This document shows positions 40,337 to 48,583 of a DNA stretch of 64,000 nt, in pieces. This DNA is from Treponema sp. (lineage in GTDB: Bacteria; Spirochaetota; Spirochaetia; Treponematales; Treponemataceae): the NCBI GenBank assembly GCA_017484285.1, contig JAFUTH010000017.1:1-64000 (forward strand). Direction: 5' to 3'. Numbering within the stretch: position 1 is the first letter of the stretch; each line of letters starts with the position of its first letter. The notes under the pieces were generated by a model that was given only the letters and a program-made list of their open reading frames with translations, was not told the DNA's origin and did no database searches. The position numbers and the translations under genes were made by a program.

Positions 40337-40370
40337 AGTGTAACATGGAAGGTCTATCAAAGTGTGATAG
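40337..40370 (-). promoter_or_regulatory. Island promoter with perfect operator palindrome (site c)
   Basis: CTATCA-aagtg-TGATAG (40354-40370), 11 bases from minus-strand -10 TACACT (40342-40337), extended context TGTTACACT. About 45 bases around it are nearly identical to site (d). Confidence 0.8.
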
Positions 40371-40468
40371 GAAAGAGAATAAAATGAATATTTTCTTTCA
40401 AGATTTCTAACTTTGACAAAACTGCGTAATGGCACTTGAAATAGAATAATTTTCGTACGGATAATCAT

Positions 40469-42028
40469 CTATTGTGCTTCTCTAGATTCTGATATCAAAT
40501 CCCTCAATTTGTCAGCAAATAACTTTGTATCCTTCAGCATATCATCTGTGGCATTGAATGCAAAATAAGAATCTGACTCTGTTCCTGTTTTATTTGCTGA
40601 TGATGATTTCCAAGACGGAGATTCGAGAATTTTCTTTGCTTTTAGATGTTCTTCTTCTAATTGCTCTTTCGCAAAATCAGAAGAAATCTTATTTGTTGAA
40701 TCAGATAAAAACTCATAAATTGTATGTGAATGAGCAGAAAGTTCTTCAAAAAATCTGAGCGCATACAGATATGATTCAGGTGAATCAATAGTTGAATTTT
40801 CGATTATGTTCCATACAACACGCATCCAATGCGAAAATGATTTTTCATCATATTCTGTCTGCCTAAAATAGCAAAGCATGGCAAAAAACGCAACTCTAAA
40901 TGGATATGACTCATAAAAACTATCGTTATATCCCTTGAACACATTCCATGTTCGGTATGGCTTAATATTATCTATAACAGGTTCTTCGCAGACCGTTTTC
41001 AGGAAATTAAAAATCGGCAAAATTGTTTTCTCTATCGGGCAGTTTTCCAAAATACTTTTATATATGTCCCAAGAAATAAATGTATCTATTTGGGGAAAAG
41101 AAATCAAATCACTTTCAATTTTTCTGTAATTGTAAACTTCGTTAGGCAATGGTTTTGCTTTTTTCTGCAGAGTCCAAATATTGATAAGGTGCCTATTAAA
41201 AAATGCCATAATCAAGGCATCGGGCAAATTTGGCTTTGATTGTCTATAAAACAAATCAAGCCATTTCCCGTCAATGTTGTTTTTTAAGACTTCACAAAGC
41301 GCAGAATTTTTTTCGCCAAGATATTCTTCAAGGCTTGCCTTAAAATTTTCAAATGCGGTCAACCCTTTTCCTCTTGCCTTCATTTTTACATAGGTCGCAC
41401 TGGGAAGATTATTTTCTTGCATATTCACAAAATGGAATGTTATTGACGCTGAATCTTTTAGCAATATCAAAATATGGTTAAAATCCACATTCTCTAAACT
41501 GCTAATTTGCAAATGAATTTCATCAAGTACGGTAAGCATTGAACTTATTGTGGGGTCATTATTCCAGTCGTTAAAGAACCAATTTTGATTTGTGAGATGC
41601 TTGGACAGTACGGCTGTCTTTTCATTAGGAACAATTTTGTTATCGCACAGTTTCTCAATAAATTCCTTTGCAGAGGCTCGTGTTTCATAGCTAAAGTTTT
41701 TAAGCATATCAAGCGGCTCATCGGCACATTCAAAGATATAGCGATAAAAGAGGAATAGCGTTGTAAGCCGTTGCTGCCCGTCAAACGGTATAAACTGACT
41801 TGTTTCCTTTTTGCTCTCGGAGGGTACAATATTGCCATACACAAAATCAAAGAAGAGCGGTTTGTTTTCAACTGTTGCTAAAATTATAGAAGAGATTATA
41901 GACTTTCTGACATCTTCGGCCTGTTTTGTCATACGCCCTTCTGCATATGAGCGTTGAATGACAGGTATTACAACTTTATATTCAGAAATCAATTTGTAAA
42001 AAGAATAAATATCATCGTTTGTGTTCAT
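40469..42028 (-). CDS. DUF262 protein, short subunit of paired system 1
   Basis: 519 residues, aligned with the N-terminal two thirds of the 821-residue protein: VVIPVIQRSYAEGRM, FFDFVYGNIV, IPFDGQQRLTTLFLFYRYIF, TYVKMKARGKGLTAFENFKA. It lacks the extended C-terminus of its paralogue. It follows the DUF262-DUF1524 gene by 24 bases with an AGGAG RBS. AT-rich. Confidence 0.8.
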   Translation of the reverse strand: MNTNDDIYSFYKLISEYKVVIPVIQRSYAEGRMTKQAEDVRKSIISSIILATVENKPLFFDFVYGNIVPSESKKETSQFIPFDGQQRLTTLFLFYRYIFECADEPLDMLKNFSYETRASAKEFIEKLCDNKIVPNEKTAVLSKHLTNQNWFFNDWNNDPTISSMLTVLDEIHLQISSLENVDFNHILILLKDSASITFHFVNMQENNLPSATYVKMKARGKGLTAFENFKASLEEYLGEKNSALCEVLKNNIDGKWLDLFYRQSKPNLPDALIMAFFNRHLINIWTLQKKAKPLPNEVYNYRKIESDLISFPQIDTFISWDIYKSILENCPIEKTILPIFNFLKTVCEEPVIDNIKPYRTWNVFKGYNDSFYESYPFRVAFFAMLCYFRQTEYDEKSFSHWMRVVWNIIENSTIDSPESYLYALRFFEELSAHSHTIYEFLSDSTNKISSDFAKEQLEEEHLKAKKILESPSWKSSSANKTGTESDSYFAFNATDDMLKDTKLFADKLRDLISESREAQ

Positions 42029-42052
42029 AATTTTCTTGCTCCTTTTTCAGCT

Positions 42053-43891
42053 TTACTGTAACCCATATTCCAATTCGGAAGATTGTTTGTCAAAATTATC
42101 AAAGGACTTTGCACCCACAAACTTCCCTACAACACTCATAATCGCGCGAACATAGTCTTTTCCTGCTTCTCTGTCCCAAATCAATGGATTTGTAGCATTT
42201 GGAGAATAATGCTTAAAGAATACATTTCTTGTACAGATAGGGATAAATTCTGTTTCTTGTTCAGCATTTTCATAGTTCGATAAAATTCTCCGTTTTTCAA
42301 GGAATGTCTTGTTATTAAAAGCAGCGTTTTTATCAGCTTGCAAAAGGGCAAGGTTCATAAGCGAATCGTCCTTCTCAAAATCGGAAGAAACAAATTCTAT
42401 TTTTCCCCCATCATTTTTCGTTAATTTTATTTCCTCGCCCATGAAGACTGCCATCATCGTGCCGTAAACCTCTTCATCTTTTAACTTTTCAGCGTCAATG
42501 TAATTTGCAAAATCCTCTATATCAGCTTTTTGTTGTGAGATAACTGCGATTGATTTCATATCTGACTTTAATTGTTCTAATTCTTCTTCGTTCCAGTTCT
42601 TTTGTCGCTCTTTTTGTGCATGGATATGTTCAAGCGACCATAAACTCTTTGAGGCTTCAAAATGCCTCTTAAATGGATAGCGGGAAGTTTCGCTTATTTG
42701 GTTTTGGGTTGTGGCAAGGTTAAATGCAAGCAAAATATTATGTATTTCATTATTGTTCAAGCCATATCGTAATTTTGAAAAACAGATTTTTTCGCCATTG
42801 CCCATGACTATTTGTTTACACAAACTTTTTACTTTTGCAAAAAAAGTATCTTTATCCAAACTTACATAATCATTTATAAGGCTTCCTAATGAAGTTTTTG
42901 CAGACACTTTTGCATTCATTAAAAAACCAATATAATGATATAGTTTCCTGTCAGCGTACCAACTTTGCAAAGTCCTAAAGGTTGCCTTTATATCTTCCCA
43001 AACTGATTTCCAACCATTTTGTTTTATCTGACTGTTCATCTCCGAAAATATAAAATAATTATCCAATACTTTTATATTTTTGCTTAAAAGCAGAACTTCA
43101 AGGATAAAATCCATTCGCGTAGATTCATAAGCCTTATCTTCTGGATTTGCATTTATAAAATACCAAAATTCATTGTTTTCAATGTGGTTCTCTATAAATT
43201 CCCATTCGCGGGCAATATCTTCTTGATTAAAACTTAAATCCTTATCTTCATCATTCAATATCAATGCCTTTACCAACTCTGAATTTGTAAGGGAAAGCTT
43301 CCCTGAATTGAGCCGTTTAAAAACCTCATAAGCATTTTCAGATGTAGGAATTTCATACCAGATAAATTTTGCAGTGAACTTATCTGCATATAAAAGATTG
43401 CAAAATTCTGTCCTTTTTCGCGCAGAATCAATATCTGTTCCAAACCAGTTTTCTATAGTTTTGTAAGCATTTGAAATATGCAAGAAATCCAGGTTTTCAT
43501 CAGATTCCTTTTTATACCCCTCGCTTTCAAAAAACGAAACAAAGTTTGTGCGAATTGAATAATTCAAAGAGAATACAGGATAATTTATTATTCCAAGCGC
43601 ATTTTTTGCATGTGTTTCTAGGAATTTTAAAATCAAAAAAATAGTGGTAAGCCGTTGTTGTCCGTCAATAACTTCATATTCGGAATCAATTTTCTTTATC
43701 ACTAATGGCTGCAAGCAATAGAATTGGCTATTTCTGTTTATACCGAGCTTTATACCTTCTGAGTATTCATACAAATCATTCAGCAACGCTTCAACTTCAT
43801 CTTTCGTCCATCTGTATCCACGCTGATAGCTAGGAATCAAGAACTTTTTATCTAACAAGTCTTTTACAGATTTTAAAGTAATTTCACTCAT
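42053..43891 (-). CDS. DUF262-DUF1524 protein (GmrSD-like nuclease), paired system 1
   Basis: 612 residues from ATG 43891 (GGAG five bases upstream; the longer frame to 43903 uses TTG). LIPSYQRGYRWTKDEVEALL, FYCLQPLVIKK, EVIDGQQRLTTIFLILKF for DUF262; YEVFKRLNSGKLSLTNSELV in the middle; SLWSLEHIHAQKERQKNWNE and the later NLALLQADKNAAFNNKTFLE for the DUF1524 HNH site. Paralogue of 37300-39108 with the same gene order. Confidence 0.85.
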   Translation of the reverse strand: MSEITLKSVKDLLDKKFLIPSYQRGYRWTKDEVEALLNDLYEYSEGIKLGINRNSQFYCLQPLVIKKIDSEYEVIDGQQRLTTIFLILKFLETHAKNALGIINYPVFSLNYSIRTNFVSFFESEGYKKESDENLDFLHISNAYKTIENWFGTDIDSARKRTEFCNLLYADKFTAKFIWYEIPTSENAYEVFKRLNSGKLSLTNSELVKALILNDEDKDLSFNQEDIAREWEFIENHIENNEFWYFINANPEDKAYESTRMDFILEVLLLSKNIKVLDNYFIFSEMNSQIKQNGWKSVWEDIKATFRTLQSWYADRKLYHYIGFLMNAKVSAKTSLGSLINDYVSLDKDTFFAKVKSLCKQIVMGNGEKICFSKLRYGLNNNEIHNILLAFNLATTQNQISETSRYPFKRHFEASKSLWSLEHIHAQKERQKNWNEEELEQLKSDMKSIAVISQQKADIEDFANYIDAEKLKDEEVYGTMMAVFMGEEIKLTKNDGGKIEFVSSDFEKDDSLMNLALLQADKNAAFNNKTFLEKRRILSNYENAEQETEFIPICTRNVFFKHYSPNATNPLIWDREAGKDYVRAIMSVVGKFVGAKSFDNFDKQSSELEYGLQ

Positions 43892-44013
43892 ATATGCTCC
43901 CAAGATTGTTATGCATCGTGCGGCACGAATCGCTTTGTGATATTAACTATATCATCTCACTTTATCATTTCAAAATATTGGAAGAAAAAAATTACCGTCT
44001 ATTGTATGCTGAA

Positions 44014-44481
44014 TCATTCTTCGTCCCAATCTGTTGTGCGTTTAAAGCGCGCTGTCTTATCGAAAGTCAACTTTATATGCGGTCTATTTCCCGTCATAAA
44101 AATTGCGGTAAAATCAAACACTTTAAGAAAATGACTGATTTTTTCATACTCGCACATATAATCAAGAACTTTTTTAAGGCGTTCCTTGCAGTTTTTTGTT
44201 TCTTCATTAAAAAAGCCTTCATCAAAGTTCTTTTCAATTTTGTTCCATACATGAAGAAAATTATCCCATAAATTTCTACTAGGCAAAACCGCATTATAAC
44301 CAACGAACCATTTTTCCATTAGCAAATAATTCGTGACTAGCAATCCAAGCATGAAGATATAGAATCCGATACTTTGACTAAGAGAATACTGTTTAGAATC
44401 TGCAAAAAGTGGTAAAAGAGAGCAAATTACAGCACCAATAATATAGAAATATATGATGTCTTTTTTTATTGTCTTATCCAT
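44014..44481 (-). CDS. Membrane protein with two helices, first gene before DUF262 system 1
   Basis: 155 residues. Two N-terminal hydrophobic helices (residues ~9-26 and ~38-56) are followed by a cytosolic helical tail ending KRTTDWDEE. Unknown family. It follows operator site (d) with a GAGG RBS and leads into the DUF262-DUF1524 gene, so it is probably part of the system or its accessory. Confidence 0.65.
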   Translation of the reverse strand: MDKTIKKDIIYFYIIGAVICSLLPLFADSKQYSLSQSIGFYIFMLGLLVTNYLLMEKWFVGYNAVLPSRNLWDNFLHVWNKIEKNFDEGFFNEETKNCKERLKKVLDYMCEYEKISHFLKVFDFTAIFMTGNRPHIKLTFDKTARFKRTTDWDEE

Positions 44482-44500
44482 GATTTTACCTCGTGAGAGG

Positions 44501-44534
44501 AGTGTAGCATGGAAGGTCTATCAATTCGTGAGAG
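44501..44534 (-). promoter_or_regulatory. Island promoter with operator (site d)
   Basis: CTATCAATTCGTGAGAG (44518-44534), 11 bases from minus-strand -10 TACACT (44506-44501), extended context TGCTACACT. Confidence 0.8.
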
Positions 44535-44578
44535 AGAGTTGGGGGGGGCTGGAAATTTTTTATGCGTATCTATGTCTA

Positions 44579-44607
44579 TTGACTTCACGAAAAACTTGTC
44601 ATATAGT
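44579..44607 (+). promoter_or_regulatory. Strong promoter of the RNA at 44614-44783
   Basis: TTGACT (44579-44584), 17 bases, TATAGT (44602-44607). Confidence 0.7.
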
Positions 44608-44613
44608 GTAATT

Positions 44614-44783
44614 AGTGGCAGGCAACAAGTGTGTCTGTCCAAGCGATGAAGCATAGCAGCGTACCAGGAAGCCTTGCTGTGCGGAGCTTTCAGTAGGGGT
44701 TGTGCAATAACCTCAACCTGGAGTAGGCGATGAGCCGAAAGAAAATGCCCATCTTAAGCCCGTCCATAGCGACGGGTTTTTTT
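44614..44783 (+). ncRNA. Structured RNA (~170 nt) upstream of a decayed nuclease gene
   Basis: It has its own promoter and ends in a strong terminator. Visible pairing: GCATAGCA/TGCTGTGC (44650-44680), GGTT/AACC (44698-44712), a TAGGCGA-tga-GCCGAAAGAAAATG motif (44724-44747), and the terminator CCCGTC-catagc-GACGGG (44759-44776) with seven T. The 3' motif and terminator order match the RNA at 2973-3088. No coding frame. Not a riboswitch, SRP, tmRNA or 6S RNA that I can recognise. Confidence 0.6.
44759..44783 (+). terminator. Rho-independent terminator of the structured RNA
   Basis: CCCGTC / GACGGG stem, six-base loop, TTTTTTT. It separates the RNA from the ORF at 44795. Confidence 0.85.
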
Positions 44784-44794
44784 GTGGAGAGATG

Positions 44795-45204
44795 ATGGAT
44801 AAACTTCTTGCGTGCGCAAAGACTTTTGAATCGCTGAATGACACGGAGTATCGCATTCTCATTGCACACAAGAACAATCAGGTCGATTTGAAAATCGCTT
44901 TTAGCGCAATCGACTTTCACCACTTGAAGAACTGCTCGACAGCAATTATCTGACATTCCGTTATCGCCCGCAAAACAATCCGACTTCAACGATAATTGCG
45001 GAATTCCTTTTATCTGCCGATTTTCAAAACAATGATGTGTATGTTTTTCTCGACAAAAAAGAGAATGCGGAAAATTATTTCTACCGTTCGTTTTTCCCTA
45101 AAACTGATAAAGACTACACTGTCGGACAAGTGAAGTATACGCTGTTACGAAAAGAAAAGACCACGCTCCCCATTGGGGAAAGCGTGGTGCAGTATGAGCG
45201 GTGA
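44795..45204 (+). pseudogene. Decayed PBECR4-like nuclease toxin
   Basis: The first frame encodes MDKLLACAKTFESLNDTEYR and ends IAFSAIDFHHL before an early TGA at 44951. From 44923 another frame gives LEELLDSNYLTFRYRPQNNP and a C-terminal part with DVYVFLDKKENAENYFYRSF until TGA at 45202. This is the start and end of a PBECR4-type protein (phage barnase/EndoU/colicin/RelE-like fold) with the middle ~50 residues deleted and the frame shifted at the junction. The tail contains a GC-rich hairpin (ACCACGCTcccc / ggggAAAGCGTGGT). RBS GGAG. Not functional as it stands. Confidence 0.65.
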
Positions 45205-45215
45205 TTCCCCGCCCG

Positions 45216-45244
45216 TATATTTTCACCAAGCGGGCAGGGAAGAG
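45216..45244. repeat. Short repeat at gene 3' end, copy 1
   Basis: TATATTTTCACCAAGCGGGC plus AGGGAAGAG, within a CCCGCCCG/CGGGCAGGG imperfect stem, just downstream of the stop of the PD-(D/E)xK gene. Matching sequence at 46672-46699. Confidence 0.6.
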
Positions 45245-45248
45245 GAGA

Positions 45249-46586
45249 TTATTTTTCTGACTCGGCAAGGAATCGATTCATTTCTATGAAGAAAGTTTTT
45301 AGTTCATCAATTATTTTTGAATAATGCTCTTCGTATGAAATTTCAAACACAATCGGTCGGTTATAGTCAGATTGTACTGGCTCGGACTGTTTAAATGCAA
45401 TAGCCTCGTATTTTTTGAAGAACGGAACCAAAATGTCATTTTTGTAATTGATTTGGAATTCGATTTTTTCAGGGGTGAAACGAATGGTCAATGTACTCGG
45501 CATTTCATAAATGTCAAAGAAAACCCTATTCAGTAGGGCATGATTTTGCCAGAAAATTTGTGCTTTTGTGAAAGGCGTTCCGTCAAAAATAATTTGTTTT
45601 TCTCTGTTCGCAAAAGTAAACAGTACGCTTCTTGCGACAATTCTAGGCTGGATTTCCTCTGGGTAAATCAGATTGCACAGGGCGTTGAAATAAGAATCGA
45701 TGTCCTGTGTCAAATCGCTTTCTGTTTGATTCCTATTTTTAATTGTATCTTGCAATCGCTCCCGAAATTCATTAATCTCGTTAAAGACTTCTTCTTTTTG
45801 TCTGATTGTCTTTATATTTTCATCTTCAATTTTTAAAATTTTACGCAAGCCCGAAATCATTGAATTGAGATAGTTCTTGTCACGCTCTCGAAGCCCGAAT
45901 CTGCCGTCCAAGTAATCAATGTATTGAACAATTGCGGATTTTAGATAAATTTCCTTGCTGAAATCAAGATATGATAGAACATCTTTTAAAAGTGGCAGAA
46001 TGTGTTCTTTATAATTCATTTCAATATATCTGCCATTCGTTTTGCTTGCATCCGCTTCATTCGATGATTCTTCCATTCCAAGCCATTTTCTTGCAGTCGG
46101 AGTGAGGCTATGTGCAGAAACTTTTTTCCTGCCGTCATCAGTCAGATAAACGACATAGATGTTTGCCTCTGGAATCTTATGTGCCTTTGCGACTTCAACG
46201 TAGCGTTCAATTTGCTTATTTTGGTCAGAAGCCCAATCAATCTTATTTTCGATGATAATTGCCTGCGTTTTTTCTTCATTATAAATGTATGCATCAATAT
46301 AGCCAAACTGTCCTTCAAATTTCGGCTTAGTGAAAGCTTTGATTTTAAAGTTTTCATCTAACTGTTCGTTCAATAGTGATAGGAATTTCTCAAAAATCGG
46401 AAATCCATTATTTGCCACGAAACTCAGCAATTTTATAAGAATTCGCGTGTGCGCATTTTCGTTCGCATGAAGTTCGTCAATTATGTTCATGCTATATGAG
46501 CGTTTCTGTTCATTGCTTTCTTTTAGTTTTGCAAATTCATTCAAGAAGTTTTCGACATCAATTGTTTTTAAAAGAGTTTCAGCCAT
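45249..46586 (-). CDS. PD-(D/E)xK nuclease (PDDEXK_4-like)
   Basis: 445 residues. SYSMNIIDELHANENAHTRI near the N-terminus and the catalytic block FGYIDAYIYN...AIIIENKIDWASDQNKQIERY carry the Asp and E-x-K residues of the PDDEXK_4 family. The C-terminal half is alpha/beta and not recognised. These nucleases are common in restriction and defence islands. It is the last of three minus-strand genes (47828, 46707, 45249). Confidence 0.8.
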   Translation of the reverse strand: MAETLLKTIDVENFLNEFAKLKESNEQKRSYSMNIIDELHANENAHTRILIKLLSFVANNGFPIFEKFLSLLNEQLDENFKIKAFTKPKFEGQFGYIDAYIYNEEKTQAIIIENKIDWASDQNKQIERYVEVAKAHKIPEANIYVVYLTDDGRKKVSAHSLTPTARKWLGMEESSNEADASKTNGRYIEMNYKEHILPLLKDVLSYLDFSKEIYLKSAIVQYIDYLDGRFGLRERDKNYLNSMISGLRKILKIEDENIKTIRQKEEVFNEINEFRERLQDTIKNRNQTESDLTQDIDSYFNALCNLIYPEEIQPRIVARSVLFTFANREKQIIFDGTPFTKAQIFWQNHALLNRVFFDIYEMPSTLTIRFTPEKIEFQINYKNDILVPFFKKYEAIAFKQSEPVQSDYNRPIVFEISYEEHYSKIIDELKTFFIEMNRFLAESEK

Positions 46587-46671
46587 TTTTTATTTTCTCC
46601 TCGGATTCAAATCCTTTCCGTAATTTTATCATCACTCTTTTTCGCAATATGAGTGATGATTTCCCTGCACA

Positions 46672-46699
46672 CATATTTTCATCAAGCGGGCAGGGAAGA
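46672..46699. repeat. Short repeat at gene 3' end, copy 2
   Basis: CATATTTTCATCAAGCGGGC plus AGGGAAGA, after the stop of the 354-aa membrane gene; an ATCACTC/GAGTGAT hairpin (about 46631-46657) lies beside it. Marks the boundary between two genes as copy 1 does. Confidence 0.6.
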
Positions 46700-46706
46700 G
46701 AGTGAC

Positions 46707-47771
46707 TTACTTTTTCAGCAATTCTTCAAGACCTTCAATTGCCTGCAAGGTTTCTTTGACGATTTGCTTTCTTCCGTTTTCATCTGCATCTCTGAACTCA
46801 TAAAATGCAGCATTTTTTTTGACAAAATTGATAGGTTTGACATTATGAGAACTTGGCCAATCCTTGTTCTTTAATCCGACTTGATTTAACACCGCTGGAT
46901 ATTTCGAATCATTTACTAATTCGAATACAAACGGAGCCATTCCAGAAGATGAAGGTGTCTTGATTTGAATGTATGTGGCTTTCGTAGCTGGCAAGAATCC
47001 TTTAGCCGCTTCGGACGCTGTAACTTCTTTGTCATTCAATTCGATATGCGTTGCAGTCGTGTGATAGTTATTTTTGAATTCTGCAACAAGCAAATCGCAA
47101 TAATTCGCAAGAACAGATTCATTTGATTCAATCTGTTGAATATCAAGCCCCGCAGTTTTCAAGGATTCAGCGATGCTTTCGGCTCTTACAGAGACATTTT
47201 GTTCTTTAATTGTGTCTTTCGCCCCCTCATAGGTATACATATCATTTCGCAAAGTGGAAACGACTTGAAAAATTTGGCCTGCAAATTTTGAATATTTGTC
47301 CGCAATACTTAGCGGTGCTTTATTGTTGATGATGCTAATAATCTGTCCAACTTGTTTCGTAACTTTTTCAGCGGCATCGACAGTAGCAATCATCTGAAGT
47401 TTTCCAAGTTGATAAATCAAATGTTGAAGCTCATCGTTTATGTCGTCATCAGATTTTGGCTCAATATAGCCTTCAATGCCCGGAACATTTATCCGCCCGT
47501 CCTGCGTTATTTTTTCCAGTGTCTCGATGAAGTCAAAATACACTTCCTGTTTTTTTTCAAAAATTCCGACATCTCGGTCATGTCCGATTTCTTTGTCAGT
47601 CTGCACGCTGAGCAACAAGACTGTGACGATAGCCGTAATGATTGTGCCGAGCAATGTTCCCGTGAGTTGTGACCAAATATCAGTTATTCCGAACACCTTG
47701 AACAGAACAGATGTGACCAGAAACACAACGGCAAATATAATGATAAGAACAATGCCTTTTTTGTTTTTCAT
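46707..47771 (-). CDS. Membrane-anchored coiled-coil protein, unknown function
   Basis: 354 residues. Two N-terminal helices (residues ~6-24 and ~36-56), then a long helical region (residues ~75-220; VYFDFIETLEKITQDGR and others) and a C-terminal alpha/beta part containing YIQIKTPSSSGMAPFVFELV. Layout like membrane sensors or effectors in defence operons; no family recognised. RBS AGGAG. Adjacent to the PD-(D/E)xK gene. Confidence 0.65.
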   Translation of the reverse strand: MKNKKGIVLIIIFAVVFLVTSVLFKVFGITDIWSQLTGTLLGTIITAIVTVLLLSVQTDKEIGHDRDVGIFEKKQEVYFDFIETLEKITQDGRINVPGIEGYIEPKSDDDINDELQHLIYQLGKLQMIATVDAAEKVTKQVGQIISIINNKAPLSIADKYSKFAGQIFQVVSTLRNDMYTYEGAKDTIKEQNVSVRAESIAESLKTAGLDIQQIESNESVLANYCDLLVAEFKNNYHTTATHIELNDKEVTASEAAKGFLPATKATYIQIKTPSSSGMAPFVFELVNDSKYPAVLNQVGLKNKDWPSSHNVKPINFVKKNAAFYEFRDADENGRKQIVKETLQAIEGLEELLKK

Positions 47772-47827
47772 AAAAATCTCCTAAAAATGAAATAAGACGG
47801 CATCGCGCAGATGCCGCCAGTGTCTGT

Positions 47828-48136
47828 TTATCTTGCAGGTCGTGGACTTCCAGTTTGTTTTCCGTCTGGCGTATACATATAGAGCCATGAACCGCGGTGT
47901 AATATAAATGTATCGCCACTTATACTGTGTAATTCTCCTTGACTTACAGGAATATCTTTTATCTTTTTTCCCATCTCATCATAAGTTGAATACCAACTTC
48001 CTCGTTCCAATAGGAAAAAACTGTTGCTAAAACCAAGTAGTTTTCCATTACTTACAGGAAAATCCTTTATTTTCTTGCCATCCTCATTGAAAATAGCATA
48101 CCAACTTCCTTTTTCCTGAATGTCACTAATCGCCAT
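47828..48136 (-). CDS. Three-repeat beta protein (KWG/WG-like repeats)
   Basis: 102 residues made of three ~32-residue repeats: GSWYAIFNEDGKKIKDFPVS, GSWYSTYDEMGKKIKDIPVS and GSWLYMYTPDGKQTG. The spacing GxWYxxxxxxGKKIKDxPVSxG suggests a small beta-propeller-like or WG-repeat sensor. A strong RBS (AAGGAGG) precedes ATG. First of the three minus-strand genes ending in the PD-(D/E)xK nuclease. Confidence 0.65.
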   Translation of the reverse strand: MAISDIQEKGSWYAIFNEDGKKIKDFPVSNGKLLGFSNSFFLLERGSWYSTYDEMGKKIKDIPVSQGELHSISGDTFILHRGSWLYMYTPDGKQTGSPRPAR

Positions 48137-48254
48137 AAATTTTTCCTCCTTTTGGCTATTATTTTCCGTCTCTTATATTCTATCACCACACCCGTTTAAA
48201 ATCAAACTAAAGTGCGTGTATCTAAACAGCGTGTAATTATGTTTCCCTCTATCA

Positions 48255-48260
48255 TATACT
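48255..48260 (+). promoter_or_regulatory. -10 box of the XRE regulator gene
   Basis: TATACT nine bases before the ATG; no RBS, so near-leaderless. The -35 is weak. Confidence 0.4.
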
Positions 48261-48269
48261 GATATATCT

Positions 48270-48476
48270 ATGAATGTCGGGCAGGCTATCATCAATCTTC
48301 GCAAGGAAAGGCATCTCAGTCAGGAGCAACTTGCTTTTGACTCGGGGATTTCGCGCCATTTCATGTACCGAATCGAAAACAATCTCGCAAGTCCTACGGT
48401 CAAAACGCTTGAAAAACTCGCCGAAGCCCTCGCCATTCTGCCGTCCAAGATTCTTTCTGATGCCGAAGTCCTGTAG
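48270..48476 (+). CDS. XRE-family transcriptional regulator (68 aa)
   Basis: A single helix-turn-helix: MNVGQAIINLRKERHLSQEQ, LAFDSGISRHFMYRIENNLA, SPTVKTLEKLAEAL. Small stand-alone XRE proteins of this size (controller-protein type) bind palindromic operators near restriction and defence genes. It lies at the end of the island, only 36 bases from operator site (e), and is a good candidate for the protein that binds CTATCA-N5-TGATAG. Confidence 0.85.
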   Translation: MNVGQAIINLRKERHLSQEQLAFDSGISRHFMYRIENNLASPTVKTLEKLAEALAILPSKILSDAEVL

Positions 48477-48494
48477 CCATCTCTTCTTTTCCTA

Positions 48495-48528
48495 TTTTAC
48501 ACGAGCAGGTCTATCAAATCATGATAGG
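48495..48528 (-). promoter_or_regulatory. Operator site (e) with a minus-strand promoter pointing into the XRE gene
   Basis: Perfect palindrome CTATCA-aatca-TGATAG (48512-48528) with a minus-strand -10 TAAAAT (48500-48495) 11 bases away, the same geometry as sites (a)-(d). Transcription would run antisense through the XRE gene. Confidence 0.65.
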
Positions 48529-48583
48529 GGAGAAATTTTTCTATATTCTTTTCCAATTATATGCTACACTCAAAACCACGATT

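Noticed and set aside
44614-44783. Retron msr/msd, tracrRNA or TnpB guide RNA
   Set aside because: No reverse transcriptase, Cas9/Cas12 or TnpB gene lies nearby and none of the expected sequence signatures are seen.
44795-45204. Programmed frameshift in the PBECR4-like gene
   Set aside because: The two frames do not overlap in homologous content: about 50 residues of the fold are missing, so a simple shift would not restore the protein.
30646-48528. An integrated prophage or conjugative element
   Set aside because: No integrase, transposase, structural phage genes, relaxase or att-like repeats were found; only defence-type genes are seen.
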